The notes beneath the pieces are model-generated. The model saw only the letters and a program-made list of their open reading frames with translations. It ran no database searches and was not told the origin of the DNA. A program made the translations under genes and the position numbers. From Bacteroidales bacterium M3 (GTDB lineage: Bacteria; Bacteroidota; Bacteroidia; Bacteroidales; Muribaculaceae): a stretch of 40,509 nt of DNA. Numbering within the stretch: the first letter of the stretch is position 1; every line of letters begins with the position of its first letter. The DNA lies in assembly GCA_001689445.1 (NCBI GenBank), contig LUJN01000041.1, positions 13,447 to 53,955 on the forward strand, given 5' to 3'. Positions 15,554-24,122 of this stretch are shown here, piece by piece.

Positions 15554-16849
15554 ATGAATACCATGCCAACTGCTACCGAAACCGCCCCTGCCGCCGCCAA
15601 ATCATCGCGTGGCATGGAGGCGCTCGCCCCTGCCGACAAGCATATATGGGGCATATTTATCGCGCTCTGCATCATCTCGGTCATCGAGCTGTACAGCGCG
15701 TCGAGCCGCGAGGTTGTCTCCTCGGGCACATTCGGCGTATTCGGACCCATCGTGCGCCACTGCATAATGCTTCTGATGGGTGCGCTCGTCGTCATCGGAC
15801 TGTCACGCGTCCCCTACAAATATTTCATGCCCGCCACCCCGATTATAGCCCTGCTCGGGGTCGGGATGATGGTCTACGTGATGTTTTTCGGCGAGATTGT
15901 CAACGGGGCGCGCCGCAGCCTGACGCTGCTTGGCTTCACTATACAGCCGTCCGAGATACTGAAACTGTCGGCTGTGCTCGTCGTCGCCCTGATAATGTCG
16001 CGCACGCAGATGAAGCGCGGTGTCAAGACCAAGGGGGTAGTCGCGTCGGCCATAATCGTGGTGATACTTGGAGGCGTGCTGTTCCAGCAGGGCCTAACCA
16101 ACTTCGTGCTGCTCATGTCGATAAGTGTCTCGATGATGCTTATCGGGGGCGTGCAGTGGAAAAAATTTCTTGTCGTGATGATAATCTACGCCATCGGCGG
16201 CGCGGGCATAATGTACATGAAAAAACATGCCGACCCTGACGAAAAGCCCACAAGTGAGGTAGCGAAAGTCGACCGCACCAGTACGCAGAAAGGCCGACTG
16301 AGCCGTTGGGACCCGTTCCGCGACAAGTCGGGCGACGAAATCAACCGTGACAACCGACAGGAGATGTTCTCGTACATGGCACAGGCCAACGGCGGCATCA
16401 TAGGCGTGTTCCCCGGCAACTCTCGCGAGACAGCCCGACTGCCGCTCGCATTCTCCGACTACATATTTGCCATCATCATCGAGGACCTGGGATTTGTCGG
16501 GGCTGCCGGGCTGTTGCTGCTCTACCTGTGGCTGTTGGCCCGTGCAGGGAGCATCGCCAGCCACTGTAGCCGCGCCTTCCCCGCGATGCTCGTTATGGGG
16601 ATGGCGGTGATGATATGCTTTCAGGCACTGTTCCACATGGGCATCACGAGCGGCGTGCTCCCCGTTTCGGGGCAGCCGTTGCCGCTCATATCCAAGGGAG
16701 GCACGTCGATACTCGTCACCTCGTGCGCATTTGGCATCATGCTCAGCGTTAGCCGCTATGCCGCACGCTCGGGCAAGCGTCAGGATGCCAAGCAGGAGCT
16801 TAACGCGCTGCCCGAGGAACTCCATGCCGACAATCCCACCCAACTTTAA
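15554..16849 (+). CDS. ftsW: SEDS-family septal glycosyltransferase FtsW
   Basis: FtsW polymerises lipid II into septal glycan together with its partner PBP, here encoded four genes upstream. The 431-residue polytopic protein has the SEDS features: IQPSEILKLSAV near the middle, a long extracytoplasmic loop containing FPGNSRETARLPLAFSDYIF, the IIEDLGFVGA motif and the C-terminal GVLPVSGQPLPLISKGGTS. A charged stretch around residues 225-275 is longer than in E. coli. It lies 21 bp after murD and 15 bp before murG. Confidence 0.95.
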   Translation: MNTMPTATETAPAAAKSSRGMEALAPADKHIWGIFIALCIISVIELYSASSREVVSSGTFGVFGPIVRHCIMLLMGALVVIGLSRVPYKYFMPATPIIALLGVGMMVYVMFFGEIVNGARRSLTLLGFTIQPSEILKLSAVLVVALIMSRTQMKRGVKTKGVVASAIIVVILGGVLFQQGLTNFVLLMSISVSMMLIGGVQWKKFLVVMIIYAIGGAGIMYMKKHADPDEKPTSEVAKVDRTSTQKGRLSRWDPFRDKSGDEINRDNRQEMFSYMAQANGGIIGVFPGNSRETARLPLAFSDYIFAIIIEDLGFVGAAGLLLLYLWLLARAGSIASHCSRAFPAMLVMGMAVMICFQALFHMGITSGVLPVSGQPLPLISKGGTSILVTSCAFGIMLSVSRYAARSGKRQDAKQELNALPEELHADNPTQL

Positions 16850-16864
16850 CCGCTTGACTGAAAA

Positions 16865-17980
16865 ATGACTGAAAAACGTAAATACCGCATACTGGTGAGC
16901 GGCGGCGGCACAGGAGGCCACATATTCCCCGCCGTGTCAATCGCCAACGCCCTGCGCCGCCGCGACAAGGATACCGAGATACTCTTTGTCGGTGCGTTGG
17001 GACGCATGGAGATGGAGAAAGTTCCCGCCGCAGGTTATGAAATCGTGGGGCTGCCCGTGAGCGGATTTGACCGCCACAACCTGCTGCGCAACTTCAAGGT
17101 GCTCTTCCGCCTGTGGAAGAGTATGCGCAAAGCCCGCAAGGTGCTCCGCGACTTCCGCCCCGACATCGCCGTCGGAGTGGGTGGCTATGCGAGTGGCCCG
17201 ATGCTGAAGGCCGCCCAAAAGCGCGGCATCCCGACCCTGCTGCAGGAGCAGAACTCCTATGCCGGAGTCACCAACAAGCTCCTCGCGGCCAAGGCCGACG
17301 CCATATGCACCGCCTACGAGGGGATGGAGCGTTTCTTCCCTGCCGACAAGATACTGCTCACGGGCAACCCCGTGCGCGCCGACATACTCAAAGCCTCCGT
17401 CACAAAGGAGGAGGCAAAGAAAGAGCTTGGATTCCCTGCCGACAAGCCTCTCGTGCTCGTCGTGGGCGGCAGCCTCGGCGCACGCACCGTCAACGACTCA
17501 GTGGCGGCGTCGCTCGACGCCATTGCGGCGACAGGCTCATACCTGCTGTGGCAGACCGGCAAGCTCTATGCCGACGAGTGTGCCCGCGCCGCCGAGGGGC
17601 ATCCCACGGTAAAGGCCACGCCCTTCATCTCGCGCATGGACCTTGCCTACCGAGCCGCCGATCTCGTGGTGTCGCGTGCCGGAGCAGGGACAATATCCGA
17701 GCTACAGCTCCTCGGGCTGCCGGTCATCCTCGTGCCCTCACCCAATGTCGCCGAAGACCACCAGCGCAAGAACGCCCAGGCCCTCGTAGACCGGGATGCC
17801 GCAGTGATGATACTCGACGCCGACTGCCGCGAGAAGCTCGCGCCTACCGTCGCCGCACTTATGGCCGACAGCGACCGCCGCGCCACTCTCGGCAAAAACA
17901 TATCGGCGATGGCGTTGCGCGACGCCGACGAGAAGATTGTCGACCGCATCTATGAGATACTCGCCCAAAAGGAGAGATAA
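16865..17980 (+). CDS. murG: UDP-GlcNAc:lipid I N-acetylglucosaminyltransferase
   Basis: MurG converts lipid I to lipid II at the inner face of the membrane. The 371-residue product is a GT-B glycosyltransferase (family GT28): N-terminal SGGGTGGHIFPAVSIANAL, the acceptor-side GVGGYASGPMLKAA, EQNSYAGVTNKLLA, the linker GNPVR, the C-terminal-domain GGSLGARTVNDSV and the donor-binding SRAGAGTISELQLLGLP followed by AEDHQRKNAQAL. Length and motif order are normal. Confidence 0.96.
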   Translation: MTEKRKYRILVSGGGTGGHIFPAVSIANALRRRDKDTEILFVGALGRMEMEKVPAAGYEIVGLPVSGFDRHNLLRNFKVLFRLWKSMRKARKVLRDFRPDIAVGVGGYASGPMLKAAQKRGIPTLLQEQNSYAGVTNKLLAAKADAICTAYEGMERFFPADKILLTGNPVRADILKASVTKEEAKKELGFPADKPLVLVVGGSLGARTVNDSVAASLDAIAATGSYLLWQTGKLYADECARAAEGHPTVKATPFISRMDLAYRAADLVVSRAGAGTISELQLLGLPVILVPSPNVAEDHQRKNAQALVDRDAAVMILDADCREKLAPTVAALMADSDRRATLGKNISAMALRDADEKIVDRIYEILAQKER

Positions 17981-17999
17981 ACGACCAACAGACACAGCA

Positions 18000-19379
18000 A
18001 TGGACAACAACAAGACCAACATATACTTCGTCGGGGCCGGCGGCATAGGCATGGCCGCTCTCGTGCGCTACTATCTGTCACGCGGATGCCGCGTGGCGGG
18101 CTATGACCGCACACCCACCGCACTTACCGACACCTTGATAAAGGAGGGCGCCGACATCACGTTTAACGAGGATGCCACCCTTATCCCCGAGGCGTTCCGC
18201 GACCCCGCCACGACCCTCGTCATCTACACCCCCGCCGTCCCCGAGACCCATAAGGGGCTACAATTTTTCCGCTTGGCGGGGCACGAGGTGATAAAGCGCG
18301 CCGCAGCCCTCGGGCGCATCACCCGCTCCAGCAAGGGGATATGCTTTGCCGGTACCCACGGCAAGACCACTACGTCATCCATGGCGGCACACATCCTCCA
18401 CTCGTCAACCGTGGGGTGCAACGCATTCCTCGGCGGCATATTGCGCAACTATGACAGCAACCTGCTGCTTAGCGACACCTCCCCCTATACGGTAATCGAG
18501 GCCGACGAATATGACCGCTCGTTCCACCACCTCACCCCCTATATCGCCGTCATCACGGCGACCGACCCCGACCACCTCGACATCTACGGCACGGAGGAGG
18601 CCTATCTGGAAAGTTTCGCACATTTCACCGAGCTTATCCGGCCCGACGGGGCGCTCCTCATCCACGAGGGGCTAAAGCTCGTGCCACGCCCTGCTGCAGG
18701 GGTGAAGACCTACACATACTCGCGCGACAGCGGCGACTTCCATGCCGCCAACGTACGGCGTGGCGCAGGCACAATCACCTTTGACATGGTGACTCCGACC
18801 GCCACCTACCGCGACATAAGCCTTGGGGTACCCGTTGAGATAAACATCGAGAACGCCATTGCCGCCATCGCGGCCGTCTACCTCACCGGCACGCTCGATG
18901 AGCCGTCGATACGTCAGGCCATGGCATCGTTCATGGGGCCGAAGCGGCGGTTTGAGTTCTGGCTGAAGGAGCCGGGCGAGAACGGGCGCGCCATCATCGA
19001 CGACTATGCCCACCATCCCGACGAGCTGAAAGCATCCATCCGCTCGGTCAAGGCTCTATACCCCGAACGCCGGCTGACCGTGGCTTTCCAGCCCCATCTC
19101 TATACGCGCACGCGCGACTTCGCCCCCGAATTTGCCGAGGCACTGTCAATGGCCGACGAGGTGATACTGCTCGACATCTATCCGGCACGCGAGGAGCCGA
19201 TTCCCGGCGTCACCTCCGACATCATCCTACGCGATGTCACCACCCCTGTCAAGGAGATTGTTGCCAAGGACCGTCTTGTCGACACCATCGCCTCGCGCCC
19301 CTTTGAGGTGCTGCTCACAGCCGGCGCGGGCGACATATGCAACTACCTGCCCGAAATCGTAAAAGCCGTCAGCCGATGA
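18000..19379 (+). CDS. murC: UDP-N-acetylmuramate--L-alanine ligase
   Basis: MurC attaches L-alanine to UDP-MurNAc, the first step of stem-peptide assembly. The 459-residue product starts with the Rossmann segment IYFVGAGGIGMAAL, then the P-loop GTHGKTTTSSM, VIEADEYDRSFHHL, DPDHLDIYGT and the C-terminal IDDYAHHPDELKAS and FQPHLYTRT motifs of MurC. The frame stays open 21 codons upstream inside murG, but ATG 18000 gives the standard N-terminus 19 bp after the murG stop. Its stop overlaps the ftsQ start (ATGA). Confidence 0.96.
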   Translation: MDNNKTNIYFVGAGGIGMAALVRYYLSRGCRVAGYDRTPTALTDTLIKEGADITFNEDATLIPEAFRDPATTLVIYTPAVPETHKGLQFFRLAGHEVIKRAAALGRITRSSKGICFAGTHGKTTTSSMAAHILHSSTVGCNAFLGGILRNYDSNLLLSDTSPYTVIEADEYDRSFHHLTPYIAVITATDPDHLDIYGTEEAYLESFAHFTELIRPDGALLIHEGLKLVPRPAAGVKTYTYSRDSGDFHAANVRRGAGTITFDMVTPTATYRDISLGVPVEINIENAIAAIAAVYLTGTLDEPSIRQAMASFMGPKRRFEFWLKEPGENGRAIIDDYAHHPDELKASIRSVKALYPERRLTVAFQPHLYTRTRDFAPEFAEALSMADEVILLDIYPAREEPIPGVTSDIILRDVTTPVKEIVAKDRLVDTIASRPFEVLLTAGAGDICNYLPEIVKAVSR

Positions 19380-20248
19380 AGACCGTGTGGAACGTCATAT
19401 TCTCCCTGCTGCTGCTCGGCTATCTCATCGTGGCCGTGGCATGGTCGCGCTCGCAGGCTTCCGAGGCCGTTTGCGACGGGATGGTTATCGCCGTCGACGA
19501 CACGGCGTCTACCGGATTTGTCACCGTAGAGGAGATTGGGCATGAACTCGGCGACCTAAACCTGCGGGCACGAGGCATGGCGCTCTCGGCCATCAACACC
19601 GACAGCATCGAGCGAATACTGGGCCGCATCGACAAAATCGAGGATGCCCGCGCCGTGGTGCTCAGCGACCGCAAGGTGCTCGTCGAGGTGACCCCCATGC
19701 GCCCGGTGGCACGTGTCTTTGACACCGACCGCTCATACTACATCAACAAGGACGGCAAGCGCATCACCGCCGATGCCCGCTACCACCTCGATGTACCGAT
19801 TATCGCCGGACACTTCACCGACAGCTTCCCCGCAGCGTCGCTGCTCCCGCTCATACGCTACATCGAGAGCCACGACCAGTGGAACTCGCTCGTGTCGATG
19901 GTGTCGGCTCCCGACAGCCGCAACATCCACCTCGTGCCCATAATACGCGGGCATGTCATCAACCTCGGCACGCCCGACAACCTCGATGACAAGTTTGCAC
20001 GCCTCGACCGCTTCTACCGCGAGGTGATGCCCGTCAAGGGGTGGAACCAATACGATACCCTGTCGCTCAAATGGGACGGCCAACTTGTCGCCACACGCCG
20101 CGCCAAGCACCTCGCCGCGCCAATGACCGACTTTGACATCGAGAGCGAGAACGAGGACCCCGACATGGGCACGATGCTCACCGAGGGTGACACCCCGGTA
20201 CTGTATCACCCCAAGGAAAAAAAAGACACTGCGGCCCGAACAAACTAA
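19376..20248 (+). CDS. ftsQ: Cell division protein FtsQ/DivIB
   Basis: A bitopic divisome protein of 290 residues: a very short cytoplasmic N-terminus, a membrane helix (VIFSLLLLGYLIVAVAW, about residues 6-22) and a large periplasmic part. The first periplasmic segment looks POTRA-like; the rest fits the beta domain (KVLVEVTPMRPVARVF, then DVPIIAGHF). The identity rests on topology, these segments and its place between murC and ftsA. The start overlaps the murC stop by four bases. FtsQ links the cytoplasmic FtsA/FtsZ ring with the periplasmic synthases. Confidence 0.9.
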   Translation: MKTVWNVIFSLLLLGYLIVAVAWSRSQASEAVCDGMVIAVDDTASTGFVTVEEIGHELGDLNLRARGMALSAINTDSIERILGRIDKIEDARAVVLSDRKVLVEVTPMRPVARVFDTDRSYYINKDGKRITADARYHLDVPIIAGHFTDSFPAASLLPLIRYIESHDQWNSLVSMVSAPDSRNIHLVPIIRGHVINLGTPDNLDDKFARLDRFYREVMPVKGWNQYDTLSLKWDGQLVATRRAKHLAAPMTDFDIESENEDPDMGTMLTEGDTPVLYHPKEKKDTAARTN

Positions 20249-20276
20249 CCTTATTTATTGTCAATACTCACAGAAT

Positions 20277-21659
20277 ATGGAACAAAGATATATCGTAGCA
20301 CTGGAAATCGGCAGCTCCAAGATAAGGGGGGCGGCCGGAACCCTCGACTCAAACGGCGCGCTGACCGTGCTCGCCATCGAGGAGGAGCCACTGATTGACT
20401 GCGTGCGCTATGGCGTGGTCCAGAACGTGGAGGAGGTAAGTACCCGCGTCAACCGCATAATACGCAAGATTGAGAACCGCTCGGGCATATCACCGCGAAA
20501 GGTCAAGGCACTGTATGTGGCCCTGGGAGGCCGCTCGCTATCAGCCTCCAAGGCCGACATCGAGCGTCCGCTGCCCGACGAGCAGGAAATCACAGAGCGC
20601 ATGGTGGAGCAGATAAAGGCCGACGCGATGCGCACCACTCTCTCCGACCGCGATATGGTCGAGGTGCTCGTGCGCGACTTCATGATTGACAATCAGGAGT
20701 CCATCAACCCCGTCGGTATGTTCGGGCGTCATATCGACGCCACACTCAACGTCATCTCCTGCCGCCCGCAGCTCAAGCGCAACATCGACCGCGTGGTCAA
20801 CGAGCGCCTGCAGCTCAAGGTCAACGGCTACGTCGTTCGACACACCGCCATCGCCGACCTCGTGCTCTCCAAGGACGAGAAACGCCTCGGATGTATGCTC
20901 GTCGATCTCGGGGCCGAGACCACCACAGTATCGATATACAAGGGGGGCGTACTACGCTATCTCGCCACGCTGCCGATGGGCTCGCGCAACATCACCCGCG
21001 ACATCGCCACGGGCCTCAACAAACTCGAAGAACGTGCCGAGGAACTTAAAAAGGCCGTGGGCGACGCATCACCCTCGACCGACACAACCCAGCACCGTAA
21101 TATCGACGGCATAGACACCACCGAGATAAACACTTTCGTGCAGGCCCGCACGGGTGAAATTGTGGCAAACATCCTTGAGCAGATGAACTATGCCGGCATC
21201 ACCGACCTCCCCTGTGGCATCGTCATCGTGGGCGGAGGAGCCAAACTGAAAGGTATCAGCCATCTCATAGAGAGCCAGAGCAAGTTGCCGCTACGCATAG
21301 GTACGCCGACATCGGCCGTGCGCATAGCCGACGCCAAGATACAGGGAGCCGACATGGTCGACGTGATAGCCGTGCTCGATGCCGCCTCCCGTCGCACGCC
21401 GATGGTATGCATGGAGTCTCCCGAGCCGATTTTCAACCCCGCTGTCGACGAGGAAGATGAGGAGGAGGACGAGCCGGGATTCATGCCGCGCAAGAACGCG
21501 AAAAAGAACAAGGAGCGCCGCCGCTCACGCGACGAGGAGGATGAGGAGGACGACAGGGGCGACCGCAACCGCACGTCGTGGTTCAGCCGCCTTGTCAACC
21601 GCGCAAAGGACACGACCGAGCGTATCTTCACGGAGAATGACGAGGACGATGATGAATAA
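20277..21659 (+). CDS. ftsA: Cell division protein FtsA with an extended, highly charged C-terminus
   Basis: FtsA is an actin-fold ATPase that tethers FtsZ to the membrane. From ATG 20277 the product has 460 residues: phosphate-1 motif ALEIGSSKIRGAAG, the 1C subdomain, phosphate-2 LVDLGAETTTVSIY and the adenosine motif IVIVGGGAKLKGI. The last 65 or so residues are unusual: two acidic blocks (EEDEEEDEPGF and RDEEDEEDDRGDR) flank a lysine/arginine-rich block, then an amphipathic stretch WFSRLVNRAKDTTERIF, the likely membrane-targeting helix, and finally an acidic end NDEDDDE. In E. coli the targeting helix is the extreme C-terminus. The reading frame is open upstream into ftsQ, but that part has no FtsA similarity. 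Confidence 0.95.
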   Translation: MEQRYIVALEIGSSKIRGAAGTLDSNGALTVLAIEEEPLIDCVRYGVVQNVEEVSTRVNRIIRKIENRSGISPRKVKALYVALGGRSLSASKADIERPLPDEQEITERMVEQIKADAMRTTLSDRDMVEVLVRDFMIDNQESINPVGMFGRHIDATLNVISCRPQLKRNIDRVVNERLQLKVNGYVVRHTAIADLVLSKDEKRLGCMLVDLGAETTTVSIYKGGVLRYLATLPMGSRNITRDIATGLNKLEERAEELKKAVGDASPSTDTTQHRNIDGIDTTEINTFVQARTGEIVANILEQMNYAGITDLPCGIVIVGGGAKLKGISHLIESQSKLPLRIGTPTSAVRIADAKIQGADMVDVIAVLDAASRRTPMVCMESPEPIFNPAVDEEDEEEDEPGFMPRKNAKKNKERRRSRDEEDEEDDRGDRNRTSWFSRLVNRAKDTTERIFTENDEDDDE

Positions 21660-21707
21660 TAACGCTACCACATCGTCACATTTATTCACCCTCTAACACC
21701 AACGACA

Positions 21708-23051
21708 ATGATTGACATAGACAATAATATAGCCGACAGCTCCCAATTTGACAACGCCACCCACGAGGACACCATCATCAAGGTGATTGGCGTGGGCGGA
21801 GGCGGCAACAACGCCATCAACCACATGTACGCCCAGGGCATCAAGAATGTCTCCTTTGTGGTGTGCAACACCGACAAGCAGGCCCTTGACAACTCCATCG
21901 TGCCCACCAAGGTGCTCATTGGCCCGACAGTCACCCACGGACTCGGGGCGGGCAACGTGCCCGACCGTGCACGTCAGGCCGCCGAGGAGAGTGCCGACGC
22001 CATCAACGCCCTCTTTGACGATAACACCAAGATGGTGTTCATCACCGCCGGCATGGGCGGCGGCACGGGTACAGGCGCAGCCCCTGTCGTGGCCAAGATA
22101 GCCAAGGAGCGCGGTCTGCTCACCATCGGCATCGTCACCATACCGTTCCTCTTCGAGGGGCCGAAAAAAATCCTCAAGGCCCTCGATGGTGCCGACGAGA
22201 TGAGCAAGTATGTCGATGCGCTGCTCATCATCAACAACGAGCGTCTGACCGAGATATATTCCGACCTCAACTTTATCAACGCATTCGGCAAGGCCGACGA
22301 CACACTGTCGACCGCCGCACGCTCCATATCCGATCTCATCACCTGCAAGGGACACATCAACCTCGACTTCAACGACGTCGACACGACCCTGCGCAACGGC
22401 GGCGCCGCCATCATATCGAGCGGCTACGGCGAGGGGGATCACCGCGTCACCAAGGCCATCAACGATGCCCTCAACTCCCCGCTGCTAAAGAACCGCGACA
22501 TCCTCGGATCGAAGAAGCTGCTGTTTAACCTATACTTCTCCCCCAAGGCCGAGCGCGAGTTTGTCATGGAGGAGGCCGAGGAGCTTAACGAGTTCATGCG
22601 CACGCTCGACCGCGAGGTTGACGTCATATGGGGTGTGGCCTTTGACGAGACTCTCGGCGACAAGGTGAAGATGACCATACTCGCCGCAGGATTCGACGTG
22701 ACGATACGCGAGGAGGAAAACCAGCTCAACGACAACCGCGCCCTGCGTATATCCTCAAAACGCACTCCCGCCAAGGACGCTTCCGACCGTCTGGCCGAGG
22801 AGTATGGCAAGGAAGCGGTGACGCGCAACAACCAGGCCGCAGCACGCGCCCGATACGCTATCCTCGACCCATCGCAGTTTGACGACGACAAGGTGATAGA
22901 CCTATTCGAGAAAAATCCCACGTTCAACCGCGATTCCAAGTTCCGCAACGAGATACGCGACATGGCCCGCAACGCCGCCACAGCCGCTCCCGAGGAACCC
23001 GCAACACGCCGCGCCGCCACCCCCGACTCAGCCACCAACATCCAGTTCTGA
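21708..23051 (+). CDS. ftsZ: Cell division GTPase FtsZ
   Basis: FtsZ is the tubulin homologue that forms the division ring. The 447-residue product has IKVIGVGGGGNNAINHM, the GTP-binding signature GGGTGTGAAP (about residues 116-125) and the T7 synergy loop HINLDFNDVDTTL. The GTPase part ends near residue 330; a variable linker follows and the protein ends SATNIQF. I do not see the usual C-terminal peptide (core like IPxFLR) through which FtsA binds FtsZ in many bacteria. It is the last gene of the operon. A weak inverted repeat overlaps its end and no clear terminator is visible. Confidence 0.96.
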   Translation: MIDIDNNIADSSQFDNATHEDTIIKVIGVGGGGNNAINHMYAQGIKNVSFVVCNTDKQALDNSIVPTKVLIGPTVTHGLGAGNVPDRARQAAEESADAINALFDDNTKMVFITAGMGGGTGTGAAPVVAKIAKERGLLTIGIVTIPFLFEGPKKILKALDGADEMSKYVDALLIINNERLTEIYSDLNFINAFGKADDTLSTAARSISDLITCKGHINLDFNDVDTTLRNGGAAIISSGYGEGDHRVTKAINDALNSPLLKNRDILGSKKLLFNLYFSPKAEREFVMEEAEELNEFMRTLDREVDVIWGVAFDETLGDKVKMTILAAGFDVTIREEENQLNDNRALRISSKRTPAKDASDRLAEEYGKEAVTRNNQAAARARYAILDPSQFDDDKVIDLFEKNPTFNRDSKFRNEIRDMARNAATAAPEEPATRRAATPDSATNIQF

Positions 23052-23075
23052 TCCCCGTTCAGACACTCCCGCAAA

Positions 23076-23108
23076 ATTTATCGCAATTTATCACAAATTG
23101 CGATAAAT
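23076..23108. repeat. Perfect 14-bp inverted repeat upstream of the ORF6N gene
   Basis: ATTTATCGCAATTT and its exact reverse complement AAATTGCGATAAAT are separated by five bases. The right half recurs at 24103-24116 on the other side of the gene. It lies 18 bp before the start codon, a suitable position for an operator. Confidence 0.85.
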
Positions 23109-23126
23109 TATTTTATAACATCCTGA

Positions 23127-24059
23127 ATGTCATCACATATGAAACCTGAACAAGACGATAAATCATTAATAAATATCGGTCAAAATATGGAATCGGCCTC
23201 TGATCGCAACCATTCCATAATATCTATTGAAGACCGTATATTATACCTCAGAGGCAAACATGTAATGCTTGACCGAGATTTGGCAGACCTATATGGCGTT
23301 GAGACAAAACGCCTTAACGAACAGGTGAAACGAAATATAGGCCGTTTTCCCGACCACTTCAGATTTCAACTCTCCGATCAAGAAAAAGAGGAACTGGTCG
23401 CAAAATGCGACCAGTTCAATATGCTGAAACATTCCTCGGTTAATCCTTTCGCGTTCACGGAGCAAGGAGTGGCCATGCTTTCGGCCGTCTTGAAAAGTGA
23501 TACAGCTATCCGTACAAGCATCCGCATCATTGAAGCCTTTGTCGCCATGCGCAATTTCCTTATGAACAATGCCTCTATTTTTCAAAGAATAGAGAGGATT
23601 GAAATGAAGCAGCTTAAAACCGACGAGAAAGTTGATGCCATTCTTAACAGGTTAAACGAACCGACTGAAATAGTCCAAGGCATATTTTTTAACGGGCAGA
23701 TTTTTGATGCATATGCATTTATTGCCCGTCTTATCCGACAAGCCAAAACCAGTATCGTAATTATTGATAATTACATTGACGATTCCGTCCTTGTTCAGTT
23801 GTCTAAACGTACCCCCGGAGTAACCGTTGATATTTATGACGGCAAGATTTCCCAACAACTTCGACAAGATGTCGAGCGGCATAACGCCCAATACCCCGGT
23901 GTAACCCTACATCACTGCACAAAGGCTCATGACCGATTTCTGATTATAGATGAAGAAGTATATCACATCGGCCACTCCTTGAAAGATCTCGGAAAGAAAC
24001 TTTTTGCCTTCTCAAAGATGGACATCATGACCGGGACGGAACTCATATCCCGTTTATGA
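23127..24059 (+). CDS. ORF6N-domain DNA-binding protein with a PLD-like C-terminal domain
   Basis: The N-terminal part (about residues 30-145) is an ORF6N domain, a DNA-binding module of phage antirepressor-like proteins: IISIEDRILYLRGKHVMLDRDLADLYGV, with NEQVKRNIGRFPDHFRFQL and FAFTEQGVAMLSAVL. A helical linker (RIERIEMKQLKTDEKVDAIL) leads to a C-terminal domain with VIIDNYIDDSVLV and HDRFLIID, the latter like a phospholipase-D HxKxxxxD motif with Arg for Lys. The target and any nuclease activity are unknown. The gene is clearly richer in A+T than its neighbours and is bracketed by one palindrome, both signs of acquisition. The start is uncertain: ATG 23127 or 23139. Confidence 0.82.
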   Translation: MSSHMKPEQDDKSLINIGQNMESASDRNHSIISIEDRILYLRGKHVMLDRDLADLYGVETKRLNEQVKRNIGRFPDHFRFQLSDQEKEELVAKCDQFNMLKHSSVNPFAFTEQGVAMLSAVLKSDTAIRTSIRIIEAFVAMRNFLMNNASIFQRIERIEMKQLKTDEKVDAILNRLNEPTEIVQGIFFNGQIFDAYAFIARLIRQAKTSIVIIDNYIDDSVLVQLSKRTPGVTVDIYDGKISQQLRQDVERHNAQYPGVTLHHCTKAHDRFLIIDEEVYHIGHSLKDLGKKLFAFSKMDIMTGTELISRL

Positions 24060-24097
24060 TATTCTAAAACATAGTTACATACCCCTTATATGCAAAT

Positions 24098-24116
24098 ATC
24101 GCAAATTGCGATAAAT
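24098..24116. repeat. Palindrome downstream of the ORF6N gene, same word as upstream
   Basis: ATCGCAA-A-TTGCGAT is a palindrome, and its right part AAATTGCGATAAAT is identical to the upstream arm at 23095-23108. Confidence 0.85.
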
Positions 24117-24122
24117 CTCTTG

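Noticed and set aside
23047..23070. Terminator after ftsZ
   Set aside because: Only a 5-bp stem without a T-run; too weak to report.
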